Shown: positions 20,770-33,900 of the stretch, piece by piece
How the letters are laid out: the number at the start of each line of letters is the position of its first letter
How positions within the stretch are numbered: the first letter of the stretch is position 1
Source: Siphonodentalium dalli
Lineage: Eukaryota; Mollusca; Scaphopoda; Gadilida; Siphonodentaliidae
Length of the DNA: 64,000 bases
Direction of reading: 5' to 3'
NCBI GenBank assembly: GCA_032622095.1
Contig: CP136065.1
Span: 25,989,141-26,053,140, forward strand
Notes under the pieces: generated by a model
What the model was told of the DNA's origin: nothing
Databases searched by the model: none
Seen by the model: the letters and a program-made list of their open reading frames with translations, nothing else
Position numbers and translations under genes: made by a program

Positions 20770-23700
20770 TTCAGATGAGATGCCATTTTGCTTGATATGC
20801 ACCAGGCCTCTTTGATCGCCATTATAGTAAGCCGAAATGTGAAAATTTGCTTTTTTTTTTTTTTTTTTTTTAACAATTCACCACCTACCGTTTGTCTATG
20901 TGAAACATGGGCATATTGGCGTGCTTTTATTTGTTCACCTGAGACAAAGTCTCCGATGGGGCTATAGTCATCATAATCATTCCTCATCCTGAGCCATCCA
21001 TCCATCCGTCCATCAACAATTCTTTAAGCATCTTCTCCAGAATCAGAAGACTGAATGGGTTCATATTTGTTGTGGATGTTTCCCACGTGACTCGCATTCA
21101 GATTTGTTAAAATGAGTTCACCAGGTCAAATAGTTGCGTAGCCAGGGCCAAAAACTCTGTCGCTCCATAGTAATTCTTAACATGGCTTCTTCTCAATAAC
21201 CATCAGGCCGATTTAGTTTATATGTGGTATGGAGGTTCCTTGTGTGACTGGGATTAAAATTTGTTCAAATGGGGTCATCAAGTCTAATATGGGCAAGTCG
21301 GGGACTCTTAAACAAATTAAAAACAAGATTTTATTTAGATTGAATTCATTGACCAATTATATAATATTGATATTATTTTTTAAATAATTAAAAAAAAACT
21401 AAAAAAATTATAATATATTTTAATTTAGATTTAACTCCTTGCTCAATTTAATTTGTTTTATATTTGTTAAAAAAAAAATGAAAAACTGACCCATTATATG
21501 ATATCAGCCAGGATCACCACACCGATTTTGTAAAATTGGGAGTGTACATGTTTGCTTCGATTCCTGGCTGGATATTTTCGTCTAATATCACGTTTTTCTG
21601 AATGTCGGTATAATCCGGTCAAAGTCGAATCGATGCTAATAACCAATAATGTCTGTTTCGAATCAGTGGGTATTGGGTATTATTGTTATTATAACTCCAC
21701 TCATTCCTATATATGTGTAGGATATAGCCGGGCTAGAATTCCTCTTATACCTGATTTGAGGAATATTCACCCAAATCCAAGATGGCTGCTAAAATGGCTA
21801 CCAGAAATTAAAAAAATTGCCGAAAATCGCTGATTTTCACATCAGTGAGCGTTATCGTCACAACTCCACACATAATTTTTGTCATAATAATGATACATGT
21901 ACGTATGCACGAAACGGTACATAAATCCTCTATTGGTTCCAACTTAAAACGTCTCCAGACGCATAACAAAGGTCCTAGCCCCTTGGAAGGACGGAATTTC
22001 ACGGAAACCAACAATTAATAATCGCGATGTGACATTTCAAAATCCATTCAAAATCTCCACTAAAAGCCAATAATGGCCGTAACCGGCGGTGCGCCAAATA
22101 GTCATATTATAACTTGCAAGATTCACAACAATTACCTGAGAACAGATTCTGATTAGCCGATCCATTTCTTTGTTTGGTGAATCTAGGTAGATCACGCCAA
22201 CAAAGTATTCTACACTTCCCGAGATGGTCCCTCTAATGAGAACGTTGCAAACAGTTCATTTCGGTGTCTATCTCACGATTTTAAATAGCTGCTAAATATG
22301 TGATTTGTGAGTTGTCTTGGAACTACAAAAGCATACTCGATGAGTATATATACTAGCTTTCAGAAGGTCATCTCTAATTACGTCTTTCTCGTATCCCATG
22401 GGTCTAACATCATAACATGTACGCCCGGTGATCTTCCTAGTAAGCTAGTCACTTATCAATAGATTATTCGTCAACTCACAAACTCCGCGAACGTATTGAC
22501 AAATGTGAACAACTTCGGCAGTGTTTCTAAAGTTGCTAGCTGTCTCATTTCCTTGGACGGATGCATATCTGCTAAACATGCACATAGCGTTTGTACCCTA
22601 TGCCCACACTTCTTGATCATACTAAGCAATCTTTGTGACGTCCCGCAGATAATACAAGGACGGTATTATTCAAGAAAATTTCAGAAACTGGTGCATTTAT
22701 ATAACTGTGTTTGCTTCAAGAACAAGTTATATATAGTCTCGACGACAATGTCTGTGAACGTTGTGGAAATCCTTCAAAGGTTGACGTGGCCTTTATGGTA
22801 ATACAGGATAGCTTTAGACTATAGTAGTTATTTCTCAGGCACATGGTCGGGATGGTGGTGTTCCCAAGAAACCACCCGCTGTACCCAACGTGTGTTGAAC
22901 TGATTGCAAGATCTCATCAACGCAACATTCCTCTAGTCGTTCTTCGAGTTGAACATGTCACCCTTGTGTTAAGGACATTCCTATTTTCTTGAACCATACC
23001 GACCGCTACTCAGTGCGAGTATGACATATCACCAAACTATAAAAGGCATCGTCTTTAAGACTACACGCAGTTATGGGGTGGGGGCTTATATAGTCGTATG
23101 CAAAGGTAAACGTCTGATCCAGTTGGTAAAGAACGGCTTCCAAAACGGGCGGGAAAATAAATCTTAGCATACATGGAAAGCAAAGCCACGCATGAGATCC
23201 TGTATGTATCGGACACATACCCGATGAAGGGGCGGTGGAGCCATGGTCCCATTTCACTATCATGACGCATGTCCACAAACTAGCATCGCGTGTATTGCTA
23301 TTATCTGCTGTTTGACGAGACTACTGCTGGACGCCACCAAGATTGTTTAGGATCGTGGCCAAGAAGTGTGTCCATACTACGCTCTTAGCACAGATGCATC
23401 CGTTAAAGGTTATGCTTTCATTCTTCGAAGCCCCATACAGAAGTTGTCCAGGTACGCCAATGCGTTTGAGGAGTATATGCATATTGGTTACAATACACCA
23501 AATGATTTACATAGGCCGCAGTGTTAACAAATCCCGCTGGCCTGTATTCGCAGGAAAGATTTGACCCTGCACGAGTATTTAAAATTAAATAACGTCCTTT
23601 TAGACACACGGAAATGTGCCCAAAAGTACTTGTAAACGTGGTGGATCACACTGCAGCTTGACAAACGTCACACTACCCTTAAAATTGAGAAAAAAATGAC
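20770..23700. other. Unassigned sequence, diverged short repeats, no supported gene
   Basis: Contains a 24-base poly-T at about 20851-20871 and a 'ttcaccatcaacaattctttaagcatcttctcc' repeat of a kind common in bivalve genomes (20990-21310). From 22200 to 23640 the sequence is richer in GC and in medium open frames. One reading near 23360-23450 (YYALSTDASVKGYAF) recalls an RNase-H-like segment of a retroelement, but frame breaks prevent a call. Confidence 0.3.
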
Positions 23701-24007
23701 CTATATAAGAGCGCCTGCGGCGCATAAGATACTCTGGGTGGCGGGATGGGATGATGGGTGGGTACTACCTATATACGAGCGCCTGCGGCGCATAAGATAC
23801 TATGGGTGGCGGGATGGGATGGTGGGTGGGCACTACCTATATACGAGCGCCTGCGGCGCATAAGATACTATGGGTGGCGGGATGGGATGGTGGGTGGGCA
23901 CTAGCTATATACGAGCGCCTGTGGCGCATAAGATACTATGGATGGTGGGTGGGCACTAGCTATATACGAGCACCTGCGGCGCATAAGATACTATGGGTGG
24001 CGGGATA
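23701..24007 (+). repeat. 68-bp tandem repeat
   Basis: Four and a half units start CTATATACGAGCGCCTGCGG and continue CGCATAAGATACTATGGG TGGCGGGATGGG. One unit is shortened by an internal deletion. The repeat includes the palindrome GCGCCTGCGGCGC. The open frame across it results from repeat composition; 68 is not divisible by three. Confidence 0.85.
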
Positions 24008-24267
24008 AGAATTCCCAGCTTTCGATGCAAAATCATGAGCTGGACACCGGCATATATGCATCGTTTGAAACGTTCCGGTTAGAGTGACCCGTCTCCCAAG
24101 AAGTGTATAGAAGACTTTGTTGGTATGAGCGCAATAAATTAATTCGACAAAAAGACGGAAGCGGGTCCAGATAATATTGAATATGGCAAAATAAGAGTCC
24201 GCTCAAGCACTGACTGAATCTTGGAAGTCATAATATGCTATTCGGCGCATCTACGGTTACGGACATT

Positions 24268-25536
24268 ATCCCCAGATAGCATGGCATGGTTGGGCCAACG
24301 TTGGCACAACCGCCCTCTGAATCGTTGGGCCAACGTAATTTTGCTCGTTGGGCCAACGTATTGGGCCAACGTTGGACGACAAATACAGAGCGTTGGGCCA
24401 AGGTTGACAACCAGGCCACTTAGTTGCCATAACGTTGGCCCAACGTTGGAAACTAAACCCATTGGTTGGCATAACGTTGACCCAACGGAGGGACAACGTT
24501 GGAACCTCAAACTAAATTGGTTGGCATAACGTTGGGGAATTCTATTAAATTTTTTTTGGCATCCAATAATCCGTTCATCCTTCAGTTACCACCGTCAGCC
24601 ACCTTGTCACTATCTGAGGCAAGTTTGTGAGAAACTACTATGCATGTATGTGATGTAAGTATTCTCCGCTATAACTTATATGTACGCCGTGCAAACATTC
24701 AGAACTTGGTGATTCCGGGAAAAATATTGGGAAAATGATTAATTAATTTTACACAATTTAGTAGTTTCTCACAAACGTAAACCAACCTCGGATAGCAACC
24801 CGATGACTGATGGTGGCATCTAAGGAACGAACAAATCCTTGAATTCCAAATAAAAGAAACTGAATCCTTGATTTGCTAAAATCAAAACCAGCAGCAACAC
24901 TGAACGAGAACCAGAACAAAGCGCGCAATAAGAAAAGCAGACGCCTGATACGTTGTGCACGCGCGTACGAGCTTTCTACGTCATTTACGTCGGCATTACA
25001 ACGTTGGGCCAACGATATACCAACCTATTTTATGACACATCGTTGCATTTATTGTGTCAGCAATGATTGTACATACGGAACATAAAGTATCGGCATATCG
25101 TTGAGATGTAGCACATGTACGATATATATGTAATTTGACTGCCATGAACTGTTAGCGTTGGTACAACATTGGACCAACGTTATAATTCCAACTGTTGCAT
25201 GGGAGGAATACCTTAATTGTGGTAAACCATGGGCCAATAACGTAAACCCAACCAATGTGATGTGCACATGTAGTAAATTCCATTGGCATGTTGGCGTTGG
25301 CCCAAGGTTGGGCCAACGTTATAATTTCAACGGTTGAGAGGAATACGTTGGGACAACCACGCCAACCCAACCAATTTACTGCAGATAATTCCGTTGGCAT
25401 GTTCGCGTTGGCCCAATGTAATATTTCCAACGGTTGGGAGAAATACGTTGGGCCAACCAAGGGTCAACCCAACCAAACCTATATATAATTCCAACCGTGC
25501 CGACATTATGCCAACGTAGTCATGCTATCTGGGGAT
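24268..25536. mobile_element. Inverted-repeat element F, rich in GTTGGGCCAACG palindromes
   Basis: The ends ATCCCCAGATAGCATG and CATGCTATCTGGGGAT form a 16-bp terminal inverted repeat. Inside each end (24290-24535 and 25005-25520) are many CGTTGGGCCAACGTT-type palindromes, which also appear as 'GGTTGGCATAACGTTGG' variants. The middle carries an unrelated inverted pair, GTTTGTGAGAAACTACTA (24625) and its complement (24760), possibly a nested insertion. Overlapping open frames on both strands are products of the palindromes. No transposase is present. Confidence 0.8.
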
Positions 25537-25539
25537 CGG

Positions 25540-26440
25540 CGCTTACTGGAGAATTAATTTCGAAATGCCACATCCTGATTATTCATTGTGGGTTTTCGTT
25601 CTCACAAGATGATACAAGCTGCACTGCGAGTGAAGACGTTTTTGCTAGAAACTATAGATGATTTATTCACCATTTCGTCTTTACATATTGATATTATGAC
25701 AATTATTATGTGACAATATCGACGGCTTTTCAATTTCTGGCCGCCATCTTGGCATTGAGTATCAATTAATTGCCCAACTCAAATGAATATTTCGTATCAT
25801 TGTTGCCTATCCATATGTAATTGTGAATATGGAATTCGCGTAACAATAACGCCAATTGTAAGAATGTAAATGAATGTATGCATGTTTTCAAATTTCAGTT
25901 GCCATTTTGGCCACAATCTTCGAGTTGGGAAACCATTTATTGCATGAGATTTAAGGTAATTACTTCAACTCAGTATTTCCAACTCAACTGTAAGCTTGGA
26001 TGGGGTTGTCCCAATGGCGTGAATATGAGGGTTTTTCGGTGATTTATCAAAATCTGTCCATCATTGTGTGCGCCATTTTGAATTTGGGGGACTTTCTGTT
26101 GGATCTGATTTGGGAAAAAACGTGATATGGGACAAAATCATCCGATCAGGAATGTATAATATGGTCTCATGGTGTGCGTAAATGACTCTTCTACGATAAA
26201 TGTACCAAAGTACGTCTGGGTGCCCATGTTTGCCCACGGAGTCAAACGATGTGTGATGAAGTGTCCCAAACAAAAATAGCAAATTTTCACATTTTGGCCG
26301 CCATATTGGATTTTGGTGTCGGATATTTGGCTAATTTTTTAAGGGATGTATAATAGCATAACAAATCGAGCGGAAACAAGACCGCATTTGATACTATATT
26401 TACTGTAATGACAGCAAAGAGACCCGATGCATATCAAGAA
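25540..26440. repeat. Loose repeats carrying 'GCCGCCATCTTGG'-like motifs
   Basis: Variants of the CGCCATTTTGG motif recur at about 25738, 25902, 26070 and 26288 with 160-220 base spacing. They are embedded in similar 'caactcaaatgaatatttcgtat'/'caactcagtatttcc' text, suggesting an old tandem family. No coding sequence is evident. Confidence 0.45.
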
Positions 26441-26469
26441 AATAGCCTGGAATCTCTGCGGCCACTTAT

Positions 26470-26590
26470 TTTTCTTGTTAACATCAGAAAAAAATTAGAG
26501 GCTACATTGAGGAAGAAAATTAGTGGGGTGTAGTTGAGTTCTGAGAGGGGATGCAGAGGTCGACCAATATCTCCTGGACTAAATATCAAC
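26470..26590 (-). repeat. Dispersed repeat O, copy 2 (inverted)
   Basis: Reverse complement of the block at 20650-20765, including 'cttgttaacatcagaaaaaaattagagg' and 'attagtggggtgtagttgagtt'. Confidence 0.7.
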
Positions 26591-26610
26591 ACATGTCGAG
26601 CGATCATACC

Positions 26611-27235
26611 GTAATGCCCAAAGTAATTGACCACTTAAAGGTACTCAATCCGAACAGAGGGTCCTATATTACTATTTCTTTGGCTTTGGGGATAACAAAT
26701 AATTGATTCGAGTCGAGGAGCCTACCAATCAAAGGTCAGGGTGATCAGATGTTTTGTTAATTCTATTCTTTCTGTCCCAGAACACGGTCAAAATTGCGTT
26801 ATTATTACCACTTGATTTTAGAGTTATCCATCCTTGTCTGTTTGAATAGTGTTTCTGGTGTACACATCTCGAGGAAATTACGAAGTTAGGGGCAATTATT
26901 AGTACTCATCTCGAGAAAATAACAAATTTCTAAAATCAATATCTAATAACTCTGATCTTTGTTTGATGGGTTCCTCGACTCGAATCAAATATTTTATCCC
27001 CAAAGCCAAAGAAATAGTAATATAGGACCCTCTGATCGGATTGAGTACCTTTAACCACTGCAGAATTATGGGTAATTTTTCAGGATTTAGTCGGAAATAT
27101 GGCTTGTTGCCATTCATCAGAAAGCTCTCGCTGAGAGCTTTCCGGTGAATGGCAACAAGCCATATTTCCGACTAAATCCTGAAAAACTACCCATAATTCT
27201 GTTGTAGTTAAGTGGTCAATTACTTTGGGCATTAC
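26611..27235. mobile_element. Palindromic MITE A1, split by element B1
   Basis: The outer ends GTAATGCCCAAAGTAATTGA and its reverse complement (ending 27235) pair. The inner arms match copy A2 at 1296-1537. The left arm is interrupted at its TTAA (26635-26638) by element B1. Removing B1 and one TTAA restores a 209-bp hairpin element. Confidence 0.87.
26639..27050. mobile_element. TTAA-flanked element B1 nested in MITE A1
   Basis: The 412-bp element begins AGGTACTCAATCCG and ends CGGATTGAGTACCT, with TTAA on both sides (26635-26638 and 27051-27054). The arms match B2 upstream of GFER. Because the interrupted sequence (A1) is known, TTAA can be identified as the duplicated target. The size and AGG terminus fit Kolobok/T2-type MITEs. 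No transposase is encoded. Confidence 0.9.
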
Positions 27236-27239
27236 TGTA

Positions 27240-29040
27240 AACACATGTCGATCGATCATATTTGTGCCCAGTCTCTTTTAAAAACCGACGAATATCATAA
27301 CGGCTGTGCACTAAAAGACATATCGGAGATGAACTGCACTATTAACTATAATGTGAATGTTTCTGTGAGGCCATCATTTCTTGCCTAGCAAATATACCAG
27401 CATAGAACATGCAAACTATTGATATGTTAGATGACATTCAGAATTTGGAAGATGTGGATTGCCTGGGCAGACTATGTTTATTCATCCGACTGATAAACCT
27501 TAAGTTAAATGATATTGAATAATATGCCGTTTGTTGTTGTTGTTGTTGTTGTTGTTGGAGATAATGATGATAATGATACTGGCGATTGTGACGACGAGTA
27601 GGCGAAGACGATGACGTGATGACAACGAAGACGGTGATACCGATGACGCGGTTACGATGAAGATGTCTCGACGAGGACGACGAAAACGACTACCATGATG
27701 ATAACGATGATGGGAAGTTCGTGTCTATATTGTACATATATACTGCAACATTCTCAATCTTTTGTATATATCTTCTACTTGTATCTCAATATCTTTTTGA
27801 TCAGAGAATAAACGTAGAACGTTTATAGATGTGTCCATTATATTTCATTTCTACGACGACGCGGCATTCCCAACATGACGTATAAACCGTTCCAATTACG
27901 GAGTGCATTCCTGGCGTAGTAAATGTTTGTGAGAGTCGTAGTATTTAGAAATATTTATAAATACAAAAAGATGCGAAAGAATAATCAGTCACGAATATCG
28001 TTGACTGATTAAAACTCGAAGAAGATGTCTCCTATATCGCGTATTGCTGTATTCAGTTTTCCAACAATAGTTGAGTTTGACAATGCATGGGAAAATTGTC
28101 AACACGTCATTGACCTCTAATCTCTGAAGTGATCTGTTATGCCATAGGCCATTGAAATCGCGTGTAGTCTGCGTCACTCTCCAAGGGAAACCCTTAAACA
28201 CAGAACCTAATTTGAATAGAGAGTTATAGAGACGTACATATGATATAGGATTTTCGTCGGCTTTTTAAAGAAACTGATGTGTACCTGGGACAGGACATTA
28301 TAGAGATTTTCGCAAATAGCAGTTTTCAGTTAACATTGCAGTAACAAACGTGCTGAAATCACGGAGCCCCATCATTTATCTGACACGAGGATGACATGCC
28401 ACTGCTTCCGTAAAATAAACCTGAACCCGATGGATTGCACCTCTTGCGTGCTCACCGGCATATGATTTTTATTGTTATATTTTTCGAAAATCGAATGCTG
28501 GCGAGTGTGTGCGAACCAAACGTCTTTAGTTTGAGATTATATGGAATCAGTGGCATGCCTTCTTCGTGATTACAAAAGTTTTTGATGTTTCGTGAATGAT
28601 AGAACACAAGGAGTGCAACATGTCCCTTATATAAAATTATCACACACAACCATGTTTTAATACGATTTATCATGATTATAACATGATGTAAGATGATGTA
28701 TGATGTAACTCACATGTTACGTATTTTTTTGTTAATACAATTTAAGACATTCAATTTCAATTCTTTTATCTCAATAAATCAATAATCATGATATATGAGA
28801 TATACAAGATTCAAATATAAATATATGACAAAAGCACATTTAACAGGTACATAAATATATTTTATAGTATATGTAATATTAATGTTAATGCATACATTGA
28901 AGGCACATCCACCCAAAAACAGGGTGGATGTGCCCGATACTATATATAAGACTATCTATTTATTTGATACTTTGATACTCGCGTCATTTACACAGGAATA
29001 CTGTCATAGCGACATGCATATACATAAATGTTGACTTGAG
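27240..29040. other. Unassigned sequence with a GTT microsatellite
   Basis: A (TTG)n run lies at 27531-27557, followed by a cryptic GAT/GAC-rich purine stretch to about 27720. Nothing else was recognised. Open frames at 27989-28201 and 28452-28673 (minus) have no domain features. Confidence 0.4.
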
Positions 29041-29089
29041 ACGATGGGGCACATGAGCCACAGATATAACTTTGAATTTGGAAAAAAAA

Positions 29090-29880
29090 AAAAAAAAAAC
29101 GTGTGGACAAAATTTGCATTGTATGTTTTAATCAGATTCCTCGTATCATGGATAAGAACGTGTATCAATTTGGTGGAAATTGGCGCTAAAACAATTGTGC
29201 ATCAATTGTGGTGCCCCTGTCCCTTTCAATGCAACCCTGACTCGAATGAGGCCACATTTGACAGATAAAAGCCACATCATTAGACTCCTTATACCATGGG
29301 GATGATTTCGTATAAGTGTGGTGGCAACCGGCGACTTATTATAAAATTTAGTGCCCACCCCTCCCAATCTCTCATCCAAAAACAACAATTTGGCGTTGTT
29401 AAATCGCACAATTAGATTCCTTGTATCATGAAGAAGAATATATATCAATTTGGTGGAAATCGGCGCTAAAATTAGTTGTATCAATTTTTGTGCCCCTCTC
29501 CCCTTCCGTTCATCCCTGACTCAAACGACGCCACTTTTGACATATTTAAACCACACCGTTGGATTCTTCATATCATGGGAATGATTATATGTAAGTTTCG
29601 TGGCAATCGGCGACAGAAAAAAAAATTGCCCCCCCCTTCCGGGCACCCCTGACGCGAACGGTGCGACTTTTGCCATATTTGAACCACGCCATTAGATTCC
29701 TCATATTATGGGGATGATTATATATAAGTTTGGTGGCAATCGGCGACACATTTTTGTTCTGCCCCTCCCCCTTTTCTGCCCCTGACAACAACGGCGTCAC
29801 TTTAGAAAATTCTAACCCCGACCATTATCTTTCTCGTAAAAAGCTACTCCTAGTAGACCCCTTTGGCATCATCTAGATGG
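29090..29880 (+). repeat. Diverged tandem family of ~140-bp units
   Basis: About five units share 'attagattcct(c/t)(a/g)tatcatgg(g/a)gatgat', 'tataagtttggtgg(c/a)aatcggcg' and 'gcccct(c/g)(t/c)cccctt...ccctgac(t/g)c(a/g)aa(c/t)g'. Similarity between neighbours is moderate, pointing to an old array. Open frames on the minus strand come from the repeat. Confidence 0.7.
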
Positions 29881-29900
29881 TCCCCTGTGAATTTCTATAG

Positions 29901-29903
29901 AAC

Positions 29904-29934
<31 letters not shown>
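29901..29934 (+). repeat. (ACAG)n microsatellite
   Basis: A perfect tetranucleotide run of about eight copies of CAGA. Confidence 0.9.
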
Positions 29935-29939
29935 TTCGC

Positions 29940-30822
29940 AAATATAGATATAGATAGGTGGGGACTGATTTCTCATTTTAATATATATTTACCATCTGAA
30001 GGACATGACGCATTTGAACCACAATACTTGTGTATATTGTAGCGGGGATAATATAGGTCGCTAAAGACACGAAATACCTATACGTACTCTACAAAATCTA
30101 AGCATAATCAGAACGAGTTTCAGCTGTTTTCTGTGTTTCGCACAGAAGTGAAGTAAACGCTCTTTATTCAATACATTAAAATAAACAGACTACATTTTAA
30201 CACCTTTTATGCTACCAAGTTTAATTTTTCAAACCTACCACCGGGTTTAGATCCCGACAAAAATCCCAATTCTTTGGGATAAATATTCCCTTGCCCCGAC
30301 CTTCGATCTGTTGAGAGATTCCAAACAAAAGATTACTTAATATGACTAAATATTCCCTAACTAAAATAAAGGACAAATTCGGTCTTATATCTGACTGAAA
30401 GTACATGCACGACATTATTATACCCTGGGTCTAAAACAATACATTTTATACCGATTATTGGTTGGAAAATTTAAAGTAATTGTATATTTCAGCTATTATA
30501 ATCTATTTTCTAAGTCTGAAAATTCCAATTGTCAACACTCGATCGGTCTATGACTTGTAGAATCCAATTGTTGAAAATGTTATCAAGATGAGTGAAAGAA
30601 AATCACCAACCCCTTCCAACTGCCGCCGCGTCCTTGATGAAAGCAACTGATTATCCTGAGGCCCGCCCATCTAATCTAAATACAAATTTCCAACAATCCA
30701 TTACGGTAAGTATAACATCGGCCAATAAAGCGAATGCGAATAACAATCTATCTATATTATAATACCTTTTTTGTTGCAGTTGGCTCACCATACATTACCA
30801 GTCGATGTGATGAATTCTACCC
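29940..30822. other. Mostly unassigned; fragment of repeat M at ~30119-30170
   Basis: The phrase 'tttcagctgttttctgtgtttcgcacagaagtgaagtaaacgctctttatt' is a short diverged piece of repeat M (full copies at 60.9 and 62.0 kb). The rest shows nothing recognisable. Confidence 0.4.
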
Positions 30823-30824
30823 GT

Positions 30825-30910
30825 AAAACAGTTTGCGATTACAAAACGTGTACCGGTACGGGTAGCTACCCGTACGCGTACCCGTACCGGTTTGAAATCG
30901 CAAATCGCTA
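30825..30910. repeat. GC-rich hairpin of TACCGGTACGGGTA-type palindromes
   Basis: TTTGCGATT...GTACCGGTACGGGTA pairs with TACCCGTACCGGT...AATCGCAAA, with the extra palindromes GGTAGCTACC and TACGCGTA in the loop. It stands out in an AT-rich region. No transposon ends or target duplication were found. Confidence 0.7.
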
Positions 30911-33900
30911 CTACGATATCTGAACGCGATCGGTAGTTTTATTTATTCGCGAGTTGGTGCTTAGTGTTATCTATACCTATTGGTATCTGGTGCATATATG
31001 TTAAATTCGCAGGAAGACAATAAGTATATCCTGGTGACTATGCAATTATAATTTTTTAATTGCGGCTTGTTGGAAAGATCGATTGGTTTTGTAAAATGTT
31101 GGAATTAATACGGATCAAACGAAAGAAGTTTATTTGGAAATTTGACTCGCAATAAAAACCTCAGTCACTTAAAGTGTTTCCCTGATCTCCACACACAAGT
31201 TGTTTTTATTACAACGCAAAGCGTCTGTCATTGACACTACACGAAATCAACACCAATGTACACATATTACTAATCGCTCCAAGCACAGGGAGTCGTGTAA
31301 CAAACACCAGGTGATGACGCTTTTGTTATACGGACGTTAGCTGCGCGTGATGTATTTAGACAATACAGACCTTACTTTCTTTTGTTTTTTTGATGGCTCT
31401 TAATGGCTAAGACATTGCACTTGGGTTGTCTTACCAAGAAATCAACGAAGCAACATTCGAGCATCGAACAACAGACAATTACATAGTAGGTGCGACTTGT
31501 ACCCACGCTCGAATTATCAGATATCCCATTTTACAAATCGGCAAAGTTTCATGCTTTAATCCGGTCTGTCACGATTTTGCTAAATTTTGACCCTAAACGA
31601 CTGGGCTAATACGAATCGGACGAATACTGGTTCGATTGGGACAAGACTTTACTTACATTGCACAGTTCTGCTAATTTCTTGTTGAAATATGACTAGAATC
31701 CCAATGGTTATTTTGGTGAAATTTAATACGCATTCTGTAAAACTGTATTTGAGGGATCGGATGGGACTGGGCCATAAGAATGGCATATTTCATTGATTCA
31801 ATGATCAGTTAACATGAAAAATACAAAATAAAGTCACAGTTCTCAACCACTTCCAAACAAAAGAAACTGATCTTGAAGATATAAGTGAAAAATTGTCATT
31901 TTCCACTTCCGGCAGCAGATTTGTCTGCCATCTTGGACGAGGAGCTTTAATTTTTGCCCTAAAAGGGTCGCATTATGCACTAGCTTCACACAGGTATATA
32001 CATTTGACAAAATGTTTTCACTATAATTCGCATCAAACTGACTTAGTGCCTCGTCTGAGGTAGCAGTACACGATTTCACGGGTTATAGGGGGTCTGAAAA
32101 ATAGAAATATAAGTATCTGGGGGGGGGGGGGGGCATAACAGCCAGTGTAGCCTGCGTTAAATGTGTTATTACTGGTTTGAAGGTTTATTTATTTTACAAA
32201 ACTGGGAAAGTTCTCAAAAAAGTGAAAAATTTGGATACGCAACAAGGTTTTCGTATTCAGTGAAGGCCAACTCTGTGTTATTGATTACAGGAAAATAGCC
32301 CGATTTCTCTCCCCTGAATTCTGTCATCTGGACTCGCAAGACTTTTTTTTTCAAATTGATACGATAACTTTTTTTCTATTTCAAATATTTCTCAGCTCTA
32401 ACATAGCTCTATCAGGTGGAAGAATCTTATTTACTGACATTCGCTCTATCATGGTCTGTTTTTGGGTTGAAAATGGCCAATTTGTGTAAAATAAATGGGT
32501 AAAATTGAGCGTTTCGTGTGTGCAAACCAAGGGGCATAACTCAATGACAAATTGTACGAAGAACCAAAAGTACATTTAAATGATTACACCTAAAATTTCT
32601 GTCGAAATTAAAACATGCTTGATGGGATATATGCCGACGATAATGGCTTAGCATTGATTTGAGGTACAGTACCCCCTCCCAGGTTGGCAAAATTGCTGGA
32701 AATCGTGTATTACCTACCTGAATAACGGCGGACGCCATCTTGTCTGATGCGTACACGGCCACTTTTTTCCGTGTTAACACTGCTTAAAAGTTGAGGGACC
32801 ATGCAAATTTTCAGTTTTGTCTGTATTTTATTCACAGAAAAAATTATTTTAGTCTTGAACTCGGATTTTATAAAACTGTCATTGTTGCGATTCGGGCCCG
32901 GAAGAGATACACTATATTTGACTTTAATTGTGATTGTATAAAACCTCTTTATTGTCAATTAATCCTGTATTCACTTGACCAATTTTATGGCAAACATATA
33001 TAGGCGACGAGACGTAATGTTTTCACACCGTGTACTAGTATACGTACAATGACCACACGCATTCGATCGCACAGACGATCTGATCATATATAGTAAATAT
33101 ATCACATTTATGGAGGCACGGTCTCAGAATGACAGTTCATTGCTTCAGTATGCTTGCTTCAGTGAGCGTGGACAATTTCCATTGATAGATTTTTTATTCT
33201 AATTTTTTTCACGGGCTGCAAAGACATCTGCGACATGACATTGCTTGTATTATCTTTGTTTCATACCAATTGGACGTGAACTAGCTTATGAACGAACGCA
33301 CATGCGTTCTCACAGCTTACCAAGTTACATGTCGATGACACAAATTTAACATATGTTAGGCTATGAATGTGTCAGATCTGACGAACAGGGACGTGACGAC
33401 TGTGGGTGTGTAGACTCTAACCCCAACAACTTTGGCCAAATTGTTCATTAGCTGGAAATGTCATGCCTAACACCGCGTTATAGTTGGGAGTATCAGTTTC
33501 AATATAGGTTGAAATGGTTCTGATAGTTTTCCAACAAGTATATAGTGTAAAATATATTTTGTTTTTAGAACAAAAGTCGCATATTTTACTACTATTTCCC
33601 ACAGCTATTACAGGAATAAACTGGCCATCATTTAGAAAATGGCCAAGCTTTGGGGTGCTATATAGCGTATAGGTTGGAAGTTTTAACCCAAGGGAAGGGT
33701 TGGAGTGCAATGTAATTTCCCAGACTTGGAATATTTCGGTGTGGTTCAGGGGGGGGGGGGTGCCATTGAGTTCCAATGTGGACACCTCTATCCAAGTCCC
33801 TGTTGACGAACCCCACTCAATTTAGTTTATCCCGACTGGATGGGAGTCTGAGATATATTGGTCTATATATATATATAGTGGTATACGTGCCTATCTATCT

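Noticed and set aside
22800-23600. DIRS- or Ngaro-type retroelement
   Set aside because: Only one short RNase-H-like phrase was seen, with stops nearby and no recombinase or reverse-transcriptase motif.
23802-24008. Gly/Trp-rich protein frame
   Set aside because: The frame is created by the 68-bp tandem repeat and shifts phase with each unit.
24221-24529. Overlapping protein frames on both strands at 24.2-24.5 kb
   Set aside because: They follow from the self-complementary GTTGGGCCAACG palindromes, which are open on both strands.
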